From assembly GCA_016219545.1 (NCBI GenBank), contig JACRMH010000017.1, positions 1 through 64,000 of the forward strand: a stretch of 64,000 bases of DNA. Direction: 5' to 3'. The notes under the pieces are model-generated. The model was not told the DNA's origin and searched no databases. It saw only the letters and a program-made list of their open reading frames with translations. Positions 48,490-56,898 of this stretch are shown in pieces; position 1 is the first letter of the stretch, and each line of letters opens with the position of its first letter. Made by a program: the position numbers and the translations under genes. This DNA is from Chloroflexota bacterium (GTDB lineage Bacteria > Chloroflexota > Anaerolineae > Anaerolineales > Villigracilaceae).

Positions 48490-48837
48490 ATGACTGACTT
48501 CATCAAGGCTGTTCAGGCCAAAATTAACGAAAAAATTCCGCAGTTGAGCTCCGGTGATACCGTTAGCGTTCACGTTAAGATCAAAGAAGGTGAGCGCGAA
48601 CGTATTCAGGAATTCAAGGGAATTATCATCCGCCTCCGCAAGAGCGGCAATGATGCCTCCGTGACCGTGCGCCGCATGGCAACCAATGGCATTGGCGTCG
48701 AGCGCACTTTCCTTCTCCGCTCTCCACGCATTGACAAGATCGTTGTTGAACGCCACGGCAAGGTCCGCCGCGCACAGTTGTACTTCATGCGCGACCGCAC
48801 CGGCAAGGGTGCTCGTCTCAAGCAAAAATTCGACTAG
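48490..48837 (+). CDS. rplS: 50S ribosomal protein L19
   Basis: 115 residues, the usual L19 length. The conserved segments SGDTVSVHVKIKEGERERIQ, EFKGIIIRLR, VERTFLLRSPRIDKI and GKVRRAQLYFMRDRTGK are present. L19 lies at the interface of the 30S and 50S subunits. The start MTDFIKAVQ at 48490 has AAGGAAG upstream; longer upstream readings run into the promoter. A strong hairpin terminator follows, so it is a monocistronic unit. Confidence 0.97.
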   Translation: MTDFIKAVQAKINEKIPQLSSGDTVSVHVKIKEGERERIQEFKGIIIRLRKSGNDASVTVRRMATNGIGVERTFLLRSPRIDKIVVERHGKVRRAQLYFMRDRTGKGARLKQKFD

Positions 48838-48846
48838 GTCTTCTGG

Positions 48847-48890
48847 AAAGACCCTAAAGGTCCTCAAGACCTTTAGGGTCTTTTTATTTT
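48847..48890 (+). terminator. Intrinsic terminator of rplS
   Basis: AAAGACCCTAAAGGTC pairs perfectly with GACCTTTAGGGTCTTT around CTCAA and runs into TTTTTATTTT. Confidence 0.93.
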
Positions 48891-48899
48891 GGAGTTCTC

Positions 48900-49616
48900 A
48901 TGCCCAAACCTCTCATCGGCATTACCACTCGCAACGGCAAAGACACAGACGGCCATCCTCTTACTGCACTTCAGCATTCCTATATCAACGCCATTGTGCA
49001 GGCGGGCGGACTGCCCATTCTTATCCCTGAAATCTTTTCTGAGGAGGACTTCCTCGATCTGTATTCCCGCCTCTCAGGGATTCTCTTCTCTGGCGGGGGA
49101 GATGTGTCTCTGGAATATTTCAGCGGATCAGACCACCCGAGAATTGGTGAAGTGGACAAGGGTCGTGATTTTACCGAGATCACTTTAATGCGCGCCGCCG
49201 TCAATGATGGCAAACCTATTTTGGGAATCTGCCGCGGCGCACAGGTGATGAACATAGCTTTGGGTGGCACGCTTTATACTCATATCCCCGCTCAATTGAA
49301 GGGCGCACTGGATCATGATTATCCTGGCAGCCTGCGCCGTACACTCGTCCACCCTGTCAATGTGGATGAATCCACACGTTCCGCCGAAATTTTCGGTGAG
49401 ACTTTACTCAACGTAAACAGCCTGCATCATCAGGGCTTGAAAGATATTGCGCCCGGTCTGCGCGTTGCAGGGCGTGCCCCCGATGGACTGGTGGAGGTGG
49501 TTGAAATACCAGATCATCCTTACGCAATCGCTGTTCAATGGCATCCCGAATGGCTGACAGACCAGCCGTCTATGCAAAGATTATTCAAATCCTTTGTGGT
49601 TGCTTCTGGGAAATAA
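48900..49616 (+). CDS. Gamma-glutamyl-GABA hydrolase-like class I glutamine amidotransferase
   Basis: 238 residues of the peptidase C26 family (PuuD-like). The nucleophile is C111 (LGICRGAQVMNIALGG), with H215 and E217 in QWHPEW completing the triad. The N-terminus KPLIGITTRNG and the FSGGGDVSLEYF oxyanion region fit. Characterised members hydrolyse gamma-glutamyl-gamma-aminobutyrate in putrescine degradation, or other gamma-glutamyl amides. No polyamine genes surround it, so the substrate stays open. It is preceded by GGAG 6 nt before the ATG. Confidence 0.9.
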   Translation: MPKPLIGITTRNGKDTDGHPLTALQHSYINAIVQAGGLPILIPEIFSEEDFLDLYSRLSGILFSGGGDVSLEYFSGSDHPRIGEVDKGRDFTEITLMRAAVNDGKPILGICRGAQVMNIALGGTLYTHIPAQLKGALDHDYPGSLRRTLVHPVNVDESTRSAEIFGETLLNVNSLHHQGLKDIAPGLRVAGRAPDGLVEVVEIPDHPYAIAVQWHPEWLTDQPSMQRLFKSFVVASGK

Positions 49617-49623
49617 ATACTGT

Positions 49624-49677
49624 GCCGCGACATTTATGTCGCTCTACACTGCCAAGCGACATAAATGTCGCGCTACG
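49624..49677. repeat. Double GCGACATTTATGTCGC palindrome
   Basis: GCGACATTTATGTCGC (49627-49642) and its inverse complement-like partner GCGACATAAATGTCGC (49656-49671) are each self-complementary. They flank TCTACACTGCCAA and are followed by GCTAC. The same 16-mer occurs at 11205-11220. Confidence 0.75.
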
Positions 49678-49777
49678 AAGGTCTTATCGCTTGTCTCATA
49701 AATAGGTAAAATTTTTGTTGAAAATTTGGAGTAAAAAATGCAACTTTTGTTTACCAGATTATGCGATACTTTGTAAT

Positions 49778-50224
49778 ATGAATTCCTTTTGGCTCCGTTT
49801 CCGTGAACGCCTAATAAACATTTATCCGCCGCTTTTAGGGGCCGGCATTCGCGCGCAAAAAATTGACGAGCGTACCATCCGTGTTGAAATGAAATTGACT
49901 CCATTCAATGTGAATCTGGTGGGCGTGCATTTTGGAGGCTCGCTGTATGCCATGTGTGACCCCTGGTATATGCTGGCCTTGATCCGCCTTTTGGGGAATG
50001 ACTACATTGTCTGGGACAAAGCTGCCAGCATAAAATTCGTCAGTCCGGGTCGCGGCAAAGTGACGGCCACTTTTCACATCCCGCCTGAACGCGTTGACCA
50101 GATCCGCGCCGACGCAGACCGCGATGGCAAAACCGAGCCAACTTTTTCAGTGGATGTTCTCGATGAAGAGGGCAAGGTCGTAGCCCATGTTGAAAAATTG
50201 CTTTACGTCCGCAGGAAAAAATAG
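49778..50224 (+). CDS. DUF4442 hot-dog fold protein
   Basis: 148 residues from ATG 49778. DUF4442 proteins are hot-dog fold relatives of thioesterases (the YiiD C-terminal type). Visible: the central helix segment VGVHFGGSLYAMCDPWYM and the SIKFVSPGRGKVTATFHI strand pair. A GATACT -10-like box lies 7 nt before the ATG, again suggesting a leaderless mRNA. A longer in-frame extension back to 49715 has no support. Function is unknown; a thioesterase role is possible. Confidence 0.85.
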   Translation: MNSFWLRFRERLINIYPPLLGAGIRAQKIDERTIRVEMKLTPFNVNLVGVHFGGSLYAMCDPWYMLALIRLLGNDYIVWDKAASIKFVSPGRGKVTATFHIPPERVDQIRADADRDGKTEPTFSVDVLDEEGKVVAHVEKLLYVRRKK

Positions 50225-50270
50225 ATACTTGCACGAGCCACGAATTACTTTCCCATAGTATCATTGCTAT

Positions 50271-51404
50271 ATGAATTCACCCCGTAATTCTGTTGGTTTT
50301 GTTGGAATCGTTTTTATAACACTCTTAATGACAGCATGTCAACCTGCTGTCCAATTCTCAACGCCTTATCCAACTATTACTATTACCTTTTCCCAAACAA
50401 CGCCCCCTCATATCACACCGACGTCAGCGGATACGCCAACTGTAATACCTTCCCCAATCTCAACTCCTACACTAACCAGCACTCTGCAACCGCCGCTTAT
50501 ACAACATGAATGGTGGCCGGAACGTGTTATGGTCTCACTTAAAGCTGTACCTGGTGATGGCGGCTATCTTACAGCAATATACCCCCCACAGTTTATTTTA
50601 TATGCTGATGGAAGCATGTTTGCCACCCGGTTTATCGAAGATGGGCAAAATTATAGGGGACAATTGTTTTTCAAAAAGGTGGGGCGCAAGGAAATATGCC
50701 AGAATCTGAATACACTCGATCAGATCGGCTTTCTTAATTACGATCCTTTAAGTTATCAGTTTCCGGGGGGGCGCCCAAATACTATGGGCGGGGACGGAGT
50801 TGCAATCCGCGTGAATGCTTGGGAGGCACTTGATGGCGCATATTATGCATTACCTATTTACCTGGATAATGAATTAACGAATAAACTTTCCTCGTTTTCC
50901 AAATTTCCAGGAGATGGATTGCCGGTTATCTTGCCTGCTTTGCGTACTGCCTACTATTTTCTAAGTGAATATTCGATGGATGAGTTTGAGCTTTATACCC
51001 CTGACAGACTTGCGGTTTGGATACAACCTTTGGATCAAGATTCTATAAGTTATGTGGAAAGTGAAGGTGGGGCAAAAGAGTGGAGGTTGAAAACACCGTC
51101 TTTTGCAAATATGTTTGCTAAAATAGACTACGATAACTATCCTTATGAACATTATTTAGTTCTGACCGACGAAGAGGCTGTAAAGGTTTATCGTTTTTTG
51201 GGAGGAACTTTTGGGGAAGATATTTATTATGAATTGAAGAGTAATGGGGAGAAAAAATATTTTACTCTTTTTGCACGACCTGTCCTACCTTATGAATTGC
51301 CGGGCAAACAAATTCCCGCTCCAAATTCAACAAAACCAAATTTCAAATTAATCTGTTATCCATCGGATGGCGTTTTGCCAATTCCAACTCCATCCATTCC
51401 ATGA
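50271..51404 (+). CDS. Secreted lipoprotein of unknown function
   Basis: 377 residues. A hydrophobic signal ends in LLMTAC (Cys23), a plausible lipobox. A Pro/Thr-rich linker (about 28-78) leads to a mixed alpha/beta domain (about 80-377) that I do not recognise; it has several aromatic and acidic stretches. The stop overlaps the murI start by 4 bp (ATGA). There is no Shine-Dalgarno; TATCAT lies 6 nt before the ATG. The base composition is slightly AT-rich compared with murI. Confidence 0.75.
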   Translation: MNSPRNSVGFVGIVFITLLMTACQPAVQFSTPYPTITITFSQTTPPHITPTSADTPTVIPSPISTPTLTSTLQPPLIQHEWWPERVMVSLKAVPGDGGYLTAIYPPQFILYADGSMFATRFIEDGQNYRGQLFFKKVGRKEICQNLNTLDQIGFLNYDPLSYQFPGGRPNTMGGDGVAIRVNAWEALDGAYYALPIYLDNELTNKLSSFSKFPGDGLPVILPALRTAYYFLSEYSMDEFELYTPDRLAVWIQPLDQDSISYVESEGGAKEWRLKTPSFANMFAKIDYDNYPYEHYLVLTDEEAVKVYRFLGGTFGEDIYYELKSNGEKKYFTLFARPVLPYELPGKQIPAPNSTKPNFKLICYPSDGVLPIPTPSIP

Positions 51405-52228
51405 ACACAAAAATGAATCCCATAGGCGTATTTGACTCCGGCGTAGGCGGACTCTCCGTCCTGCGCGCCATGCGTGAATTATTGCCAAATGAATCTGTGA
51501 TCTATTTTGGCGATCAGGGACATGTCCCATATGGCCCGCGCTCGATGGAGGAGATACAGAAATTTTCAGAGGGAATTACAAAATTTTTACTCGAACAAAA
51601 TTGCAAGTTGATCGTTGTGGCTTGCAACACGGCGTCGGCGGCGGCGCTGAAATATTTGCGCGGACGATTCCCTGATGTGCAATTTGTGGGTATGGAGCCA
51701 GCCGTCAAACCTGCGGCGGAGATAACGAAAACCGGCAAAGTGGGCGTGCTGGCAACTCCAGCGACTTTTCAAGGTGCGCTTTATGCTTCAGTGGTTGAAC
51801 GCTTTGGCGCGGGTGTTGAGTTTTTTCAACATACCTGTCCGGGGCTGGTCGGTCAAATTGAAAAAGGGGATTTGGAATCGAGTGCAACTCGAGCCATTTT
51901 GGAAGATGCGCTTCTACCGATGCTGGAAAAAAATATTGATACAGTGGTCCTGGGTTGTACCCACTATCCTTTTGTGATCCCGCTCATTGAGCGGATCGTG
52001 GGCGGGAATGTTCGGGTGATAGACCCCGCTCCTTCGGTGGCGAGACAGGTGGGTAGATTATTGGAAGCAAGGGGTATGACCAATGAAGCGGAAAAGGCTG
52101 GACGCTTGGAATTATTTACATCCGGTGACGCGGCTGCGATGGAAATAGTCCTGCTGAAATTAATGGGTGAGGGTGGAAAAGTTCGCTCTGTTAACTGGGA
52201 CGACAAACTCAAAATTACTCTTCGATAA
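51401..52228 (+). CDS. murI: Glutamate racemase
   Basis: 275 residues. MurI interconverts L- and D-glutamate for peptidoglycan. The two catalytic cysteines are C75 (VACNTASA) and C186 (LGCTHYPF); the N-terminal GVFDSGVGGLSVL motif (D12) is present. It overlaps the upstream lipoprotein by 4 bp and the convergent saccharopine-dehydrogenase-like gene by 14 bp. Its presence implies peptidoglycan synthesis. Confidence 0.95.
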   Translation: MNTKMNPIGVFDSGVGGLSVLRAMRELLPNESVIYFGDQGHVPYGPRSMEEIQKFSEGITKFLLEQNCKLIVVACNTASAAALKYLRGRFPDVQFVGMEPAVKPAAEITKTGKVGVLATPATFQGALYASVVERFGAGVEFFQHTCPGLVGQIEKGDLESSATRAILEDALLPMLEKNIDTVVLGCTHYPFVIPLIERIVGGNVRVIDPAPSVARQVGRLLEARGMTNEAEKAGRLELFTSGDAAAMEIVLLKLMGEGGKVRSVNWDDKLKITLR

Positions 52229-53303
52229 ATCTTGCACCCATGCATTGCATGTCTTTGAAAAGTTGACCGGGCTCTGCTAGGTGTCCCATCAAATGCAGAC
52301 CGGGTCGGCGGATTTTTTCGTATTGCTTGAGAAATGCGACTACAGGGATTGCAGTGAGTTCGTAGCCGTCATCATGTTCGCATCTCGCATTGACCTGAAC
52401 CTGCCTGCCGTCTAATACTCCTTTGGCCTCCACTTTGAGCGCCACCCGATAGGGCGGCTTCGACAAATTCATCATTCCCCACCACATCAATTTTCCAAGC
52501 GGACGGATGCTTCGCTTCGGCGCGATCTTCAAGCCTGCCATGACAATGGGCGTGATCAGCAAGTCTGTAATGAAGTTTGACCCCGATATATAAAAGCCGG
52601 TTTCCTTCAAGGATGGGTACATTTGAGGCAAATCACATAATTCTTCGAAGAACATGGAATAGCAGGTACGTTTGCCGAGTTCAGAGCCGAAATCGAATTT
52701 TCGCATATCCCATGATTTTGGCCTTGTCCACACGCCATTTTTGAAGACCTGTGCTTGGTAATCCTTGAAGCCTTCCATCAGTTCGTCCACGGCTTCGGTG
52801 TAGGGCAGGTTTCCGCCCATGTTGAGATAGCCGGCAGTGACCGCTGATTCAACACAGTCCATTTTGGAGGCGGCATAGCGGATGAGGGCGGCGGGCAGAC
52901 CGGGATGATATCCTGCCTCGGTTACAAAACATAGATCCTTTTGTTTGATCTCTGCGGCGAGTGAATTGAGCAGGTTTATCTTTGCGGTGGAATATTGAAT
53001 ATCGAGATAGTCAACATTCGCTTCGATGCAGGTGCGGATGACTCTCTCAGGGTTGAGGGATGTCACCGGAGCAGCGACCAGACACAAGTCCACGCCTTGA
53101 AGCGCGAGGCGCAGGGAGGTGGGATCAGCTGCGTCAACGCGTATAGCTTTCAGACGCGGATCACCCAGTTTGGCGGTAAATTCCTGCGCCTTCTCCAAAC
53201 TGCGTCCAGAGATAATGATCTCATCATTGGTTTGAGCGAGCAAATGTTTGGCAAGCAGTTTGCCTATATATCCATACCCGCCCACGATCAGGATTCTTTT
53301 CAT
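52215..53303 (-). CDS. Saccharopine dehydrogenase-like NAD(P)-dependent oxidoreductase
   Basis: 362 residues with an N-terminal Rossmann fold: RILIVGGYGYIGKLLAKHLL, then ISGRSLEKAQEF. The C-terminal part (about 125-345) resembles saccharopine-dehydrogenase-like trans-acting enoyl reductases and related proteins of unknown activity. It ends in 14 bp of overlap with murI. It is the last gene of a three-gene unit with a nitroreductase-fold protein and a membrane methyltransferase (gaps 6 and 2 bp). The real substrate is unknown; a lysine-pathway role should not be assumed. Confidence 0.82.
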   Translation of the reverse strand: MKRILIVGGYGYIGKLLAKHLLAQTNDEIIISGRSLEKAQEFTAKLGDPRLKAIRVDAADPTSLRLALQGVDLCLVAAPVTSLNPERVIRTCIEANVDYLDIQYSTAKINLLNSLAAEIKQKDLCFVTEAGYHPGLPAALIRYAASKMDCVESAVTAGYLNMGGNLPYTEAVDELMEGFKDYQAQVFKNGVWTRPKSWDMRKFDFGSELGKRTCYSMFFEELCDLPQMYPSLKETGFYISGSNFITDLLITPIVMAGLKIAPKRSIRPLGKLMWWGMMNLSKPPYRVALKVEAKGVLDGRQVQVNARCEHDDGYELTAIPVVAFLKQYEKIRRPGLHLMGHLAEPGQLFKDMQCMGARFIEE

Positions 53304-53309
53304 TTTGTT

Positions 53310-53789
53310 TTACCCTTTTTCAGGTTTGACCGCCAGCAGGGTCAGGTTCTTTCCCAGTTCGCGCAGTTCTGCTTCATCCTTGAATTTCAACCCGACCATT
53401 GCCAGCACGGAGCGGGTATAAGCGGGTTTGTTGCGAAAGAATTTTACGAGCATATCGCCCGCGCCCTCGGTGGTCAGTGCGCCCGCACGCGCTTTGAATT
53501 TTCTGTGCCCGACCTGTGCTTGAAAGACCGAATCGCGGATGTTCTTGTACCAATCGGCGCGCGCACCATAGGCGGCTTCGATGTAATACGTGTCGGTGGC
53601 TTTGTCGTAATCCATCACGTCCACCATTGAATCGTAGCGCTTGCCTGATTTACGTCCAATGTGGGTGATGCGCATCCATTGGGCGCCGATGAGACGTTCC
53701 CAGCCGCCCAGACCGATTTTATGAAGCAGGACAGGAAACTTAAAGAAAAACTTCAATAATCCGTTGGGACGTTTTTCGAATGCTTTCAT
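53310..53789 (-). CDS. Deazaflavin (F420)-type nitroreductase/quinone reductase-like protein
   Basis: 159 residues of the DUF385/Ddn family, a split beta-barrel flavin fold. The pattern WMRITHIGRKSGKRYDSMVDV and YYIEAAYGARADWYKNI is the typical coenzyme-binding region (GRKSGxxR and WYxNI). Characterised relatives use F420H2 in Actinobacteria. Whether this organism makes F420 is not visible here. It lies between the methyltransferase and the saccharopine-dehydrogenase-like gene. Confidence 0.8.
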   Translation of the reverse strand: MKAFEKRPNGLLKFFFKFPVLLHKIGLGGWERLIGAQWMRITHIGRKSGKRYDSMVDVMDYDKATDTYYIEAAYGARADWYKNIRDSVFQAQVGHRKFKARAGALTTEGAGDMLVKFFRNKPAYTRSVLAMVGLKFKDEAELRELGKNLTLLAVKPEKG

Positions 53790-53791
53790 GT

Positions 53792-54568
53792 TTACCCTCC
53801 GCTGGCTAAAAATTTGAAAAAGACTCCGAGGTCGCGCAATTTCGGAAAGAAGGCTGGGACGCGTTTGCGGTAGTCGCGATAGCCTTTGCCGAAGCGTTCG
53901 ATCAATTCTTTTTCTTCGACAAGACGGACCCAGCCGGTCAACCCTAACGGCAAGAGGATGCCAAAAATTATAGAGTTGCCATTCCCGTTGAGCAAGGCCA
54001 GCCCAATGCCCACGCGCAAAACGCCCGCATAGACCGGGTGACGCAGGATGCTGTAAATACTCGAGTTGACCATGCGGCCTTCTTCGGGATAATAGACATA
54101 TAAGAGCGCAAGATTATCCTGCCCGAAAGTGAAGATACTGCGAATCCATAACACCGCGCCGACACAGACCATCAGCCAGCCCAGACCGATAAAGATATTT
54201 GTCCACCAGCCGTGCACTATGAATGGACCGTTCATATATCCCGCATGAGCAACCGTAGAAAGGATCAGTGCCAGCCCGGGGATGCCGAAATGAGCGAAGG
54301 CCTTGCGATAGGCAAGTTCCTCATATTTTTCCTTGTAGGCTTGTTTGCGCGAGAAGAACTGACGCATCACCAGGAATCCCAGCGCCATGATAATGATGCT
54401 GCTGTCTATGCTCCAGGTGGGAATATTATCGGTGATGATGAAGTAAGCGTTTACCAGCGCCAGCCACCCCAGCACATAAAGCGCGATCTTTAGTTTTCCA
54501 CCCGTTGAATTTAATTCAGGGACGTGTTTTGCGAGCGCAGCGAGTGCATCCGTACCTTTGATGTTCAT
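53792..54568 (-). CDS. Methyltransferase family membrane protein (ICMT/PEMT-like)
   Basis: 258 residues from ATG 54568 (AAGGA eight nt upstream; an ATG at 54577 overlaps that site). About six hydrophobic segments. The C-terminal half has SILRHPVYAGVLRVGIG and the RFGKGYRDYRKRVPAFFP ending, the isoprenylcysteine/phospholipid methyltransferase signature. It is the first gene of a unit with a nitroreductase-fold protein (2 bp gap) and a dehydrogenase. It is the third such methyltransferase of the window. Confidence 0.82.
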   Translation of the reverse strand: MNIKGTDALAALAKHVPELNSTGGKLKIALYVLGWLALVNAYFIITDNIPTWSIDSSIIIMALGFLVMRQFFSRKQAYKEKYEELAYRKAFAHFGIPGLALILSTVAHAGYMNGPFIVHGWWTNIFIGLGWLMVCVGAVLWIRSIFTFGQDNLALLYVYYPEEGRMVNSSIYSILRHPVYAGVLRVGIGLALLNGNGNSIIFGILLPLGLTGWVRLVEEKELIERFGKGYRDYRKRVPAFFPKLRDLGVFFKFLASGG

Positions 54569-54593
54569 GGTGACCATCCTTTTTTGTATTTTG

Positions 54594-54621
54594 ATTATAC
54601 ACCGCGATTTTGAACGCTAAA
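54594..54621 (-). promoter_or_regulatory. Possible promoter of the methyltransferase unit
   Basis: On the minus strand TATAAT (54594-54599) lies 25 nt before the ATG, with a weak TTTAGC (54616-54621) 16 bp upstream. Confidence 0.4.
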
Positions 54622-54717
54622 CCAAGATGGCGGCTCTTCTTCCATCCTTTTTGTTTATTTCCGTGTATACTTTTAGTTAGAATATTGCTTAAATCAGGAA
54701 AATAAACAAATATACCT

Positions 54718-54990
54718 ATGCATATTTTCTTTAAATCAACACATGAGATTTTTCAAAAGTTTGATAACTATGAAATATGGACATGCGAGATTGTGGGAAA
54801 AGATAAGTCAGGCAATTTTATTTATGAAACATGTGATTTTGATAGTCCTGATATTGCCATATGGTGTGTATATGGTCATTTTGTAAGAGGACTTGTTGTA
54901 GGCGGACTTGAATGTATAAGTGAACATGACACACTAAAGGAAGCTGAAGAGTTTATGAAGGCATTGCCAATTTTGCCACCACGTCTTTAA
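54718..54990 (+). CDS. Small AT-rich hypothetical protein
   Basis: 90 residues, no recognised domain. It is mildly acidic and ends PILPPRL. Codon use is strongly AT-rich, unlike the flanking housekeeping genes, but similar to the next two genes. There is no clear Shine-Dalgarno (ATAAACAAATATACCT before ATG). Its stop is 20 bp upstream of the HNH endonuclease start, so they are probably co-transcribed. Confidence 0.6.
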   Translation: MHIFFKSTHEIFQKFDNYEIWTCEIVGKDKSGNFIYETCDFDSPDIAIWCVYGHFVRGLVVGGLECISEHDTLKEAEEFMKALPILPPRL

Positions 54991-55010
54991 ACTCCTTTTG
55001 AGGATTTCTT

Positions 55011-55853
55011 ATGTCTGTAAATTTTAAATCTCTTGAATTTGGCCAAAGTTACGAACGCCCATTTTTAGCAAAACTTTGGGGTTATCAAAGTTTTCACGCC
55101 ATATCGAAGGGCGTTGTCACGCCTGCCAACACAAAATATATTATTTTGTTTGTAACCAAAGACAAGCAACAGGCTTTAACACAATATAATGATTATATCG
55201 ATGGAAACATGCTTTTCTGGGAAGGTGAAGAGAAACACAGTTCGGACAAAAGAGTCGTTGGCGCAGATAAAAACCAAGATGAAATCCATCTTTTTTACAG
55301 AGAAACTCACCACTCCCCATTTGTTTATTTTGCAAGAATCTTGTTAACTGATTTTCAATTGAGAGGGGATGCTCCAAGTGAATTTGTGTTTAGAATAGAA
55401 ATGCTCTCATCTGAAATTGATGCTTTCAAAGAAGTGCGTGAACATGCGGCGGAATATAAAACTCTGGATAAAACCGAACAAGAACAAATTGTAGTAAGTA
55501 GACTTGGTCAAGGGGATTTTAGAAGAAATGTAATAAAACTTTGGGGAAGTTGTTCTGTTACAGGTTTGCAAAGTGTTACTTTATTGAGGGCATCACACAT
55601 AAAGCCGTGGAAAAATAGTGACAATCAAGAAAGATTGAATCCTTTCAATGGGCTTTTGTTAATTCCCGATTATGATTTTTTGTTTGATAGGGGATATATA
55701 GCCTTCAAAAATAATGGAAGCGTGATTGTTTCTCAAAGATTGAGCCCGTTTGCGCGAAACGTTTTTGGCGTCGACGACAACCTTCAATTGCGACACGTTT
55801 TTCCCGATAATAAAAGCTATCTAGATTTCCATCGTACCAATGTTTTTGAGTAA
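55011..55853 (+). CDS. HNH endonuclease with DUF3427-like N-terminal domain
   Basis: 280 residues. The N-terminal region (about 5-125) resembles the DUF3427-type beta domain: LEFGQSYERPFLAKLWGY and IHLFYRETHHSPFVYF. The C-terminal part (about 175-255) is an HNH_2-type nuclease: RRNVIKLWGSCSVTGL, the catalytic ASHIKPW, NPFNGLLL and FDRGYI. This architecture is found in restriction-like nucleases; no methyltransferase partner is adjacent, so a type IV or defence role is inference. GAGGA precedes the ATG. AT-rich composition suggests transfer. Confidence 0.82.
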   Translation: MSVNFKSLEFGQSYERPFLAKLWGYQSFHAISKGVVTPANTKYIILFVTKDKQQALTQYNDYIDGNMLFWEGEEKHSSDKRVVGADKNQDEIHLFYRETHHSPFVYFARILLTDFQLRGDAPSEFVFRIEMLSSEIDAFKEVREHAAEYKTLDKTEQEQIVVSRLGQGDFRRNVIKLWGSCSVTGLQSVTLLRASHIKPWKNSDNQERLNPFNGLLLIPDYDFLFDRGYIAFKNNGSVIVSQRLSPFARNVFGVDDNLQLRHVFPDNKSYLDFHRTNVFE

Positions 55854-55899
55854 TAGTTATTTTTTTATATATCAAATAAGAGAATTTTCTGGAACAAAA

Positions 55900-56259
55900 A
55901 TGAACAATATTAAATTCAATTATCTTTATCGCGATGGGGGCAACTTCAAATCTTGGGGTGAAGTTGTTTTTGCAAATCCCCAGCAATTAACTTTGGGTGA
56001 GATTGACGCAAAATTGATAGATGCGTTTCTACCAGATAAATTGTTTATCGCCAATCAAATTTCTATTCCGGAGAAATTTTCATTTGCAAATGGAATTTGT
56101 ACAAAATATGATCATTGTTATCATGAATATGATTCGACGGAAATTAGCCAGGAAAATCCTACCGATACTTCAGAACGCTCAATAACCGATTTCTTGAAAG
56201 CTGTAAGATCTGCTTCAAAACTTGGTTGGAGAGCATTTGATATTTTGGAGCGAGTTTAA
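55900..56259 (+). CDS. Small AT-rich hypothetical protein after the HNH gene
   Basis: 119 residues from ATG 55900 (MNNIKFNYLYRDGGNFKSWG), the likeliest start; a longer reading from 55840 overlaps the HNH stop and lacks a ribosome binding site. The motif YLYRDGGNFKSWGEVVFAN at the N-terminus is a pattern I have seen in short bacterial proteins without function. There is no known catalytic motif. It is part of the same AT-rich group as the HNH gene. Confidence 0.6.
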   Translation: MNNIKFNYLYRDGGNFKSWGEVVFANPQQLTLGEIDAKLIDAFLPDKLFIANQISIPEKFSFANGICTKYDHCYHEYDSTEISQENPTDTSERSITDFLKAVRSASKLGWRAFDILERV

Positions 56260-56286
56260 CAAATTTGCGAAGGAAAAGCACCGTTT

Positions 56287-56895
56287 TCAATCCGCCGCGA
56301 CAATATTCAAATCAGCAATATCAATTTTTGTACCGCACAGGTTCTCGAAACTTAATTTTGAACTATCCAAGCCATATTTCCCGGCAACGGAAACGAACAA
56401 GGCGTAATAACCAGCCTTGACCATCGCGTCCCAGTTTAGCCCGAGCAAATCCGCAACCTTGCGGATCGATTCGCAGTTTTCACCTTCGATCTCAATGAAA
56501 TTTCCGTAAGGCAATTCGTCCAGCATGATGTGGGTCTCGTTGAATTCATACGTTGCGCGGAATTTTTCATAGAAGGCAATTTCATTAAACCCCAATTCTC
56601 CCAAAAATAATTTGGCGCTTTCATAATCCCCGACCACGAATTCGATCTCTTTGCGGCTGCCCACACCGCCTTCCAATTCCACGCTTGGACCCTTGAAGGT
56701 GAAACGCGCTTTATCGTCCTGCCTTAAACGCAATACCCGCTGGCTACTTTTCAAGTCCCCGTTGGGGGTGTCAAAGCGTAAATTAGTTTCATGCACGCGC
56801 GGCTGAATCAATCGCGCCTTCAATTCCAGAAGGCGCGATTCGATTCTTTTTAGGTCCTGTATATAAAACTTGGCTTCGATCTCTTGTCCGTTCAT
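56287..56895 (-). CDS. CYTH domain protein (class IV adenylate cyclase/thiamine triphosphatase-like)
   Basis: 202 residues. The N-terminus EIEAKFYIQD carries the ExExK motif of the CYTH triphosphate-tunnel fold; further charged strands are VLRLRQDDKARFTFKG, KEIEFVV and IMLDELPYGNFIEIEG. CYTH enzymes bind triphosphates with metal ions; in bacteria many are tripolyphosphatases or unassigned. It begins 3 bp after the biotin-carrier gene, probably just co-transcribed with the carboxylase. Confidence 0.88.
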   Translation of the reverse strand: MNGQEIEAKFYIQDLKRIESRLLELKARLIQPRVHETNLRFDTPNGDLKSSQRVLRLRQDDKARFTFKGPSVELEGGVGSRKEIEFVVGDYESAKLFLGELGFNEIAFYEKFRATYEFNETHIMLDELPYGNFIEIEGENCESIRKVADLLGLNWDAMVKAGYYALFVSVAGKYGLDSSKLSFENLCGTKIDIADLNIVAAD

Positions 56896-56898
56896 GGA

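Noticed and set aside
53000..53640. 211-codon plus-strand frame over the saccharopine-dehydrogenase and nitroreductase-fold genes
   Set aside because: It runs antisense across two well supported genes and shows no domain.
54718..56259. A complete restriction-modification system around the HNH gene
   Set aside because: No DNA methyltransferase or specificity subunit is encoded in the flanking sequence, so only an HNH nuclease with small neighbours can be supported.
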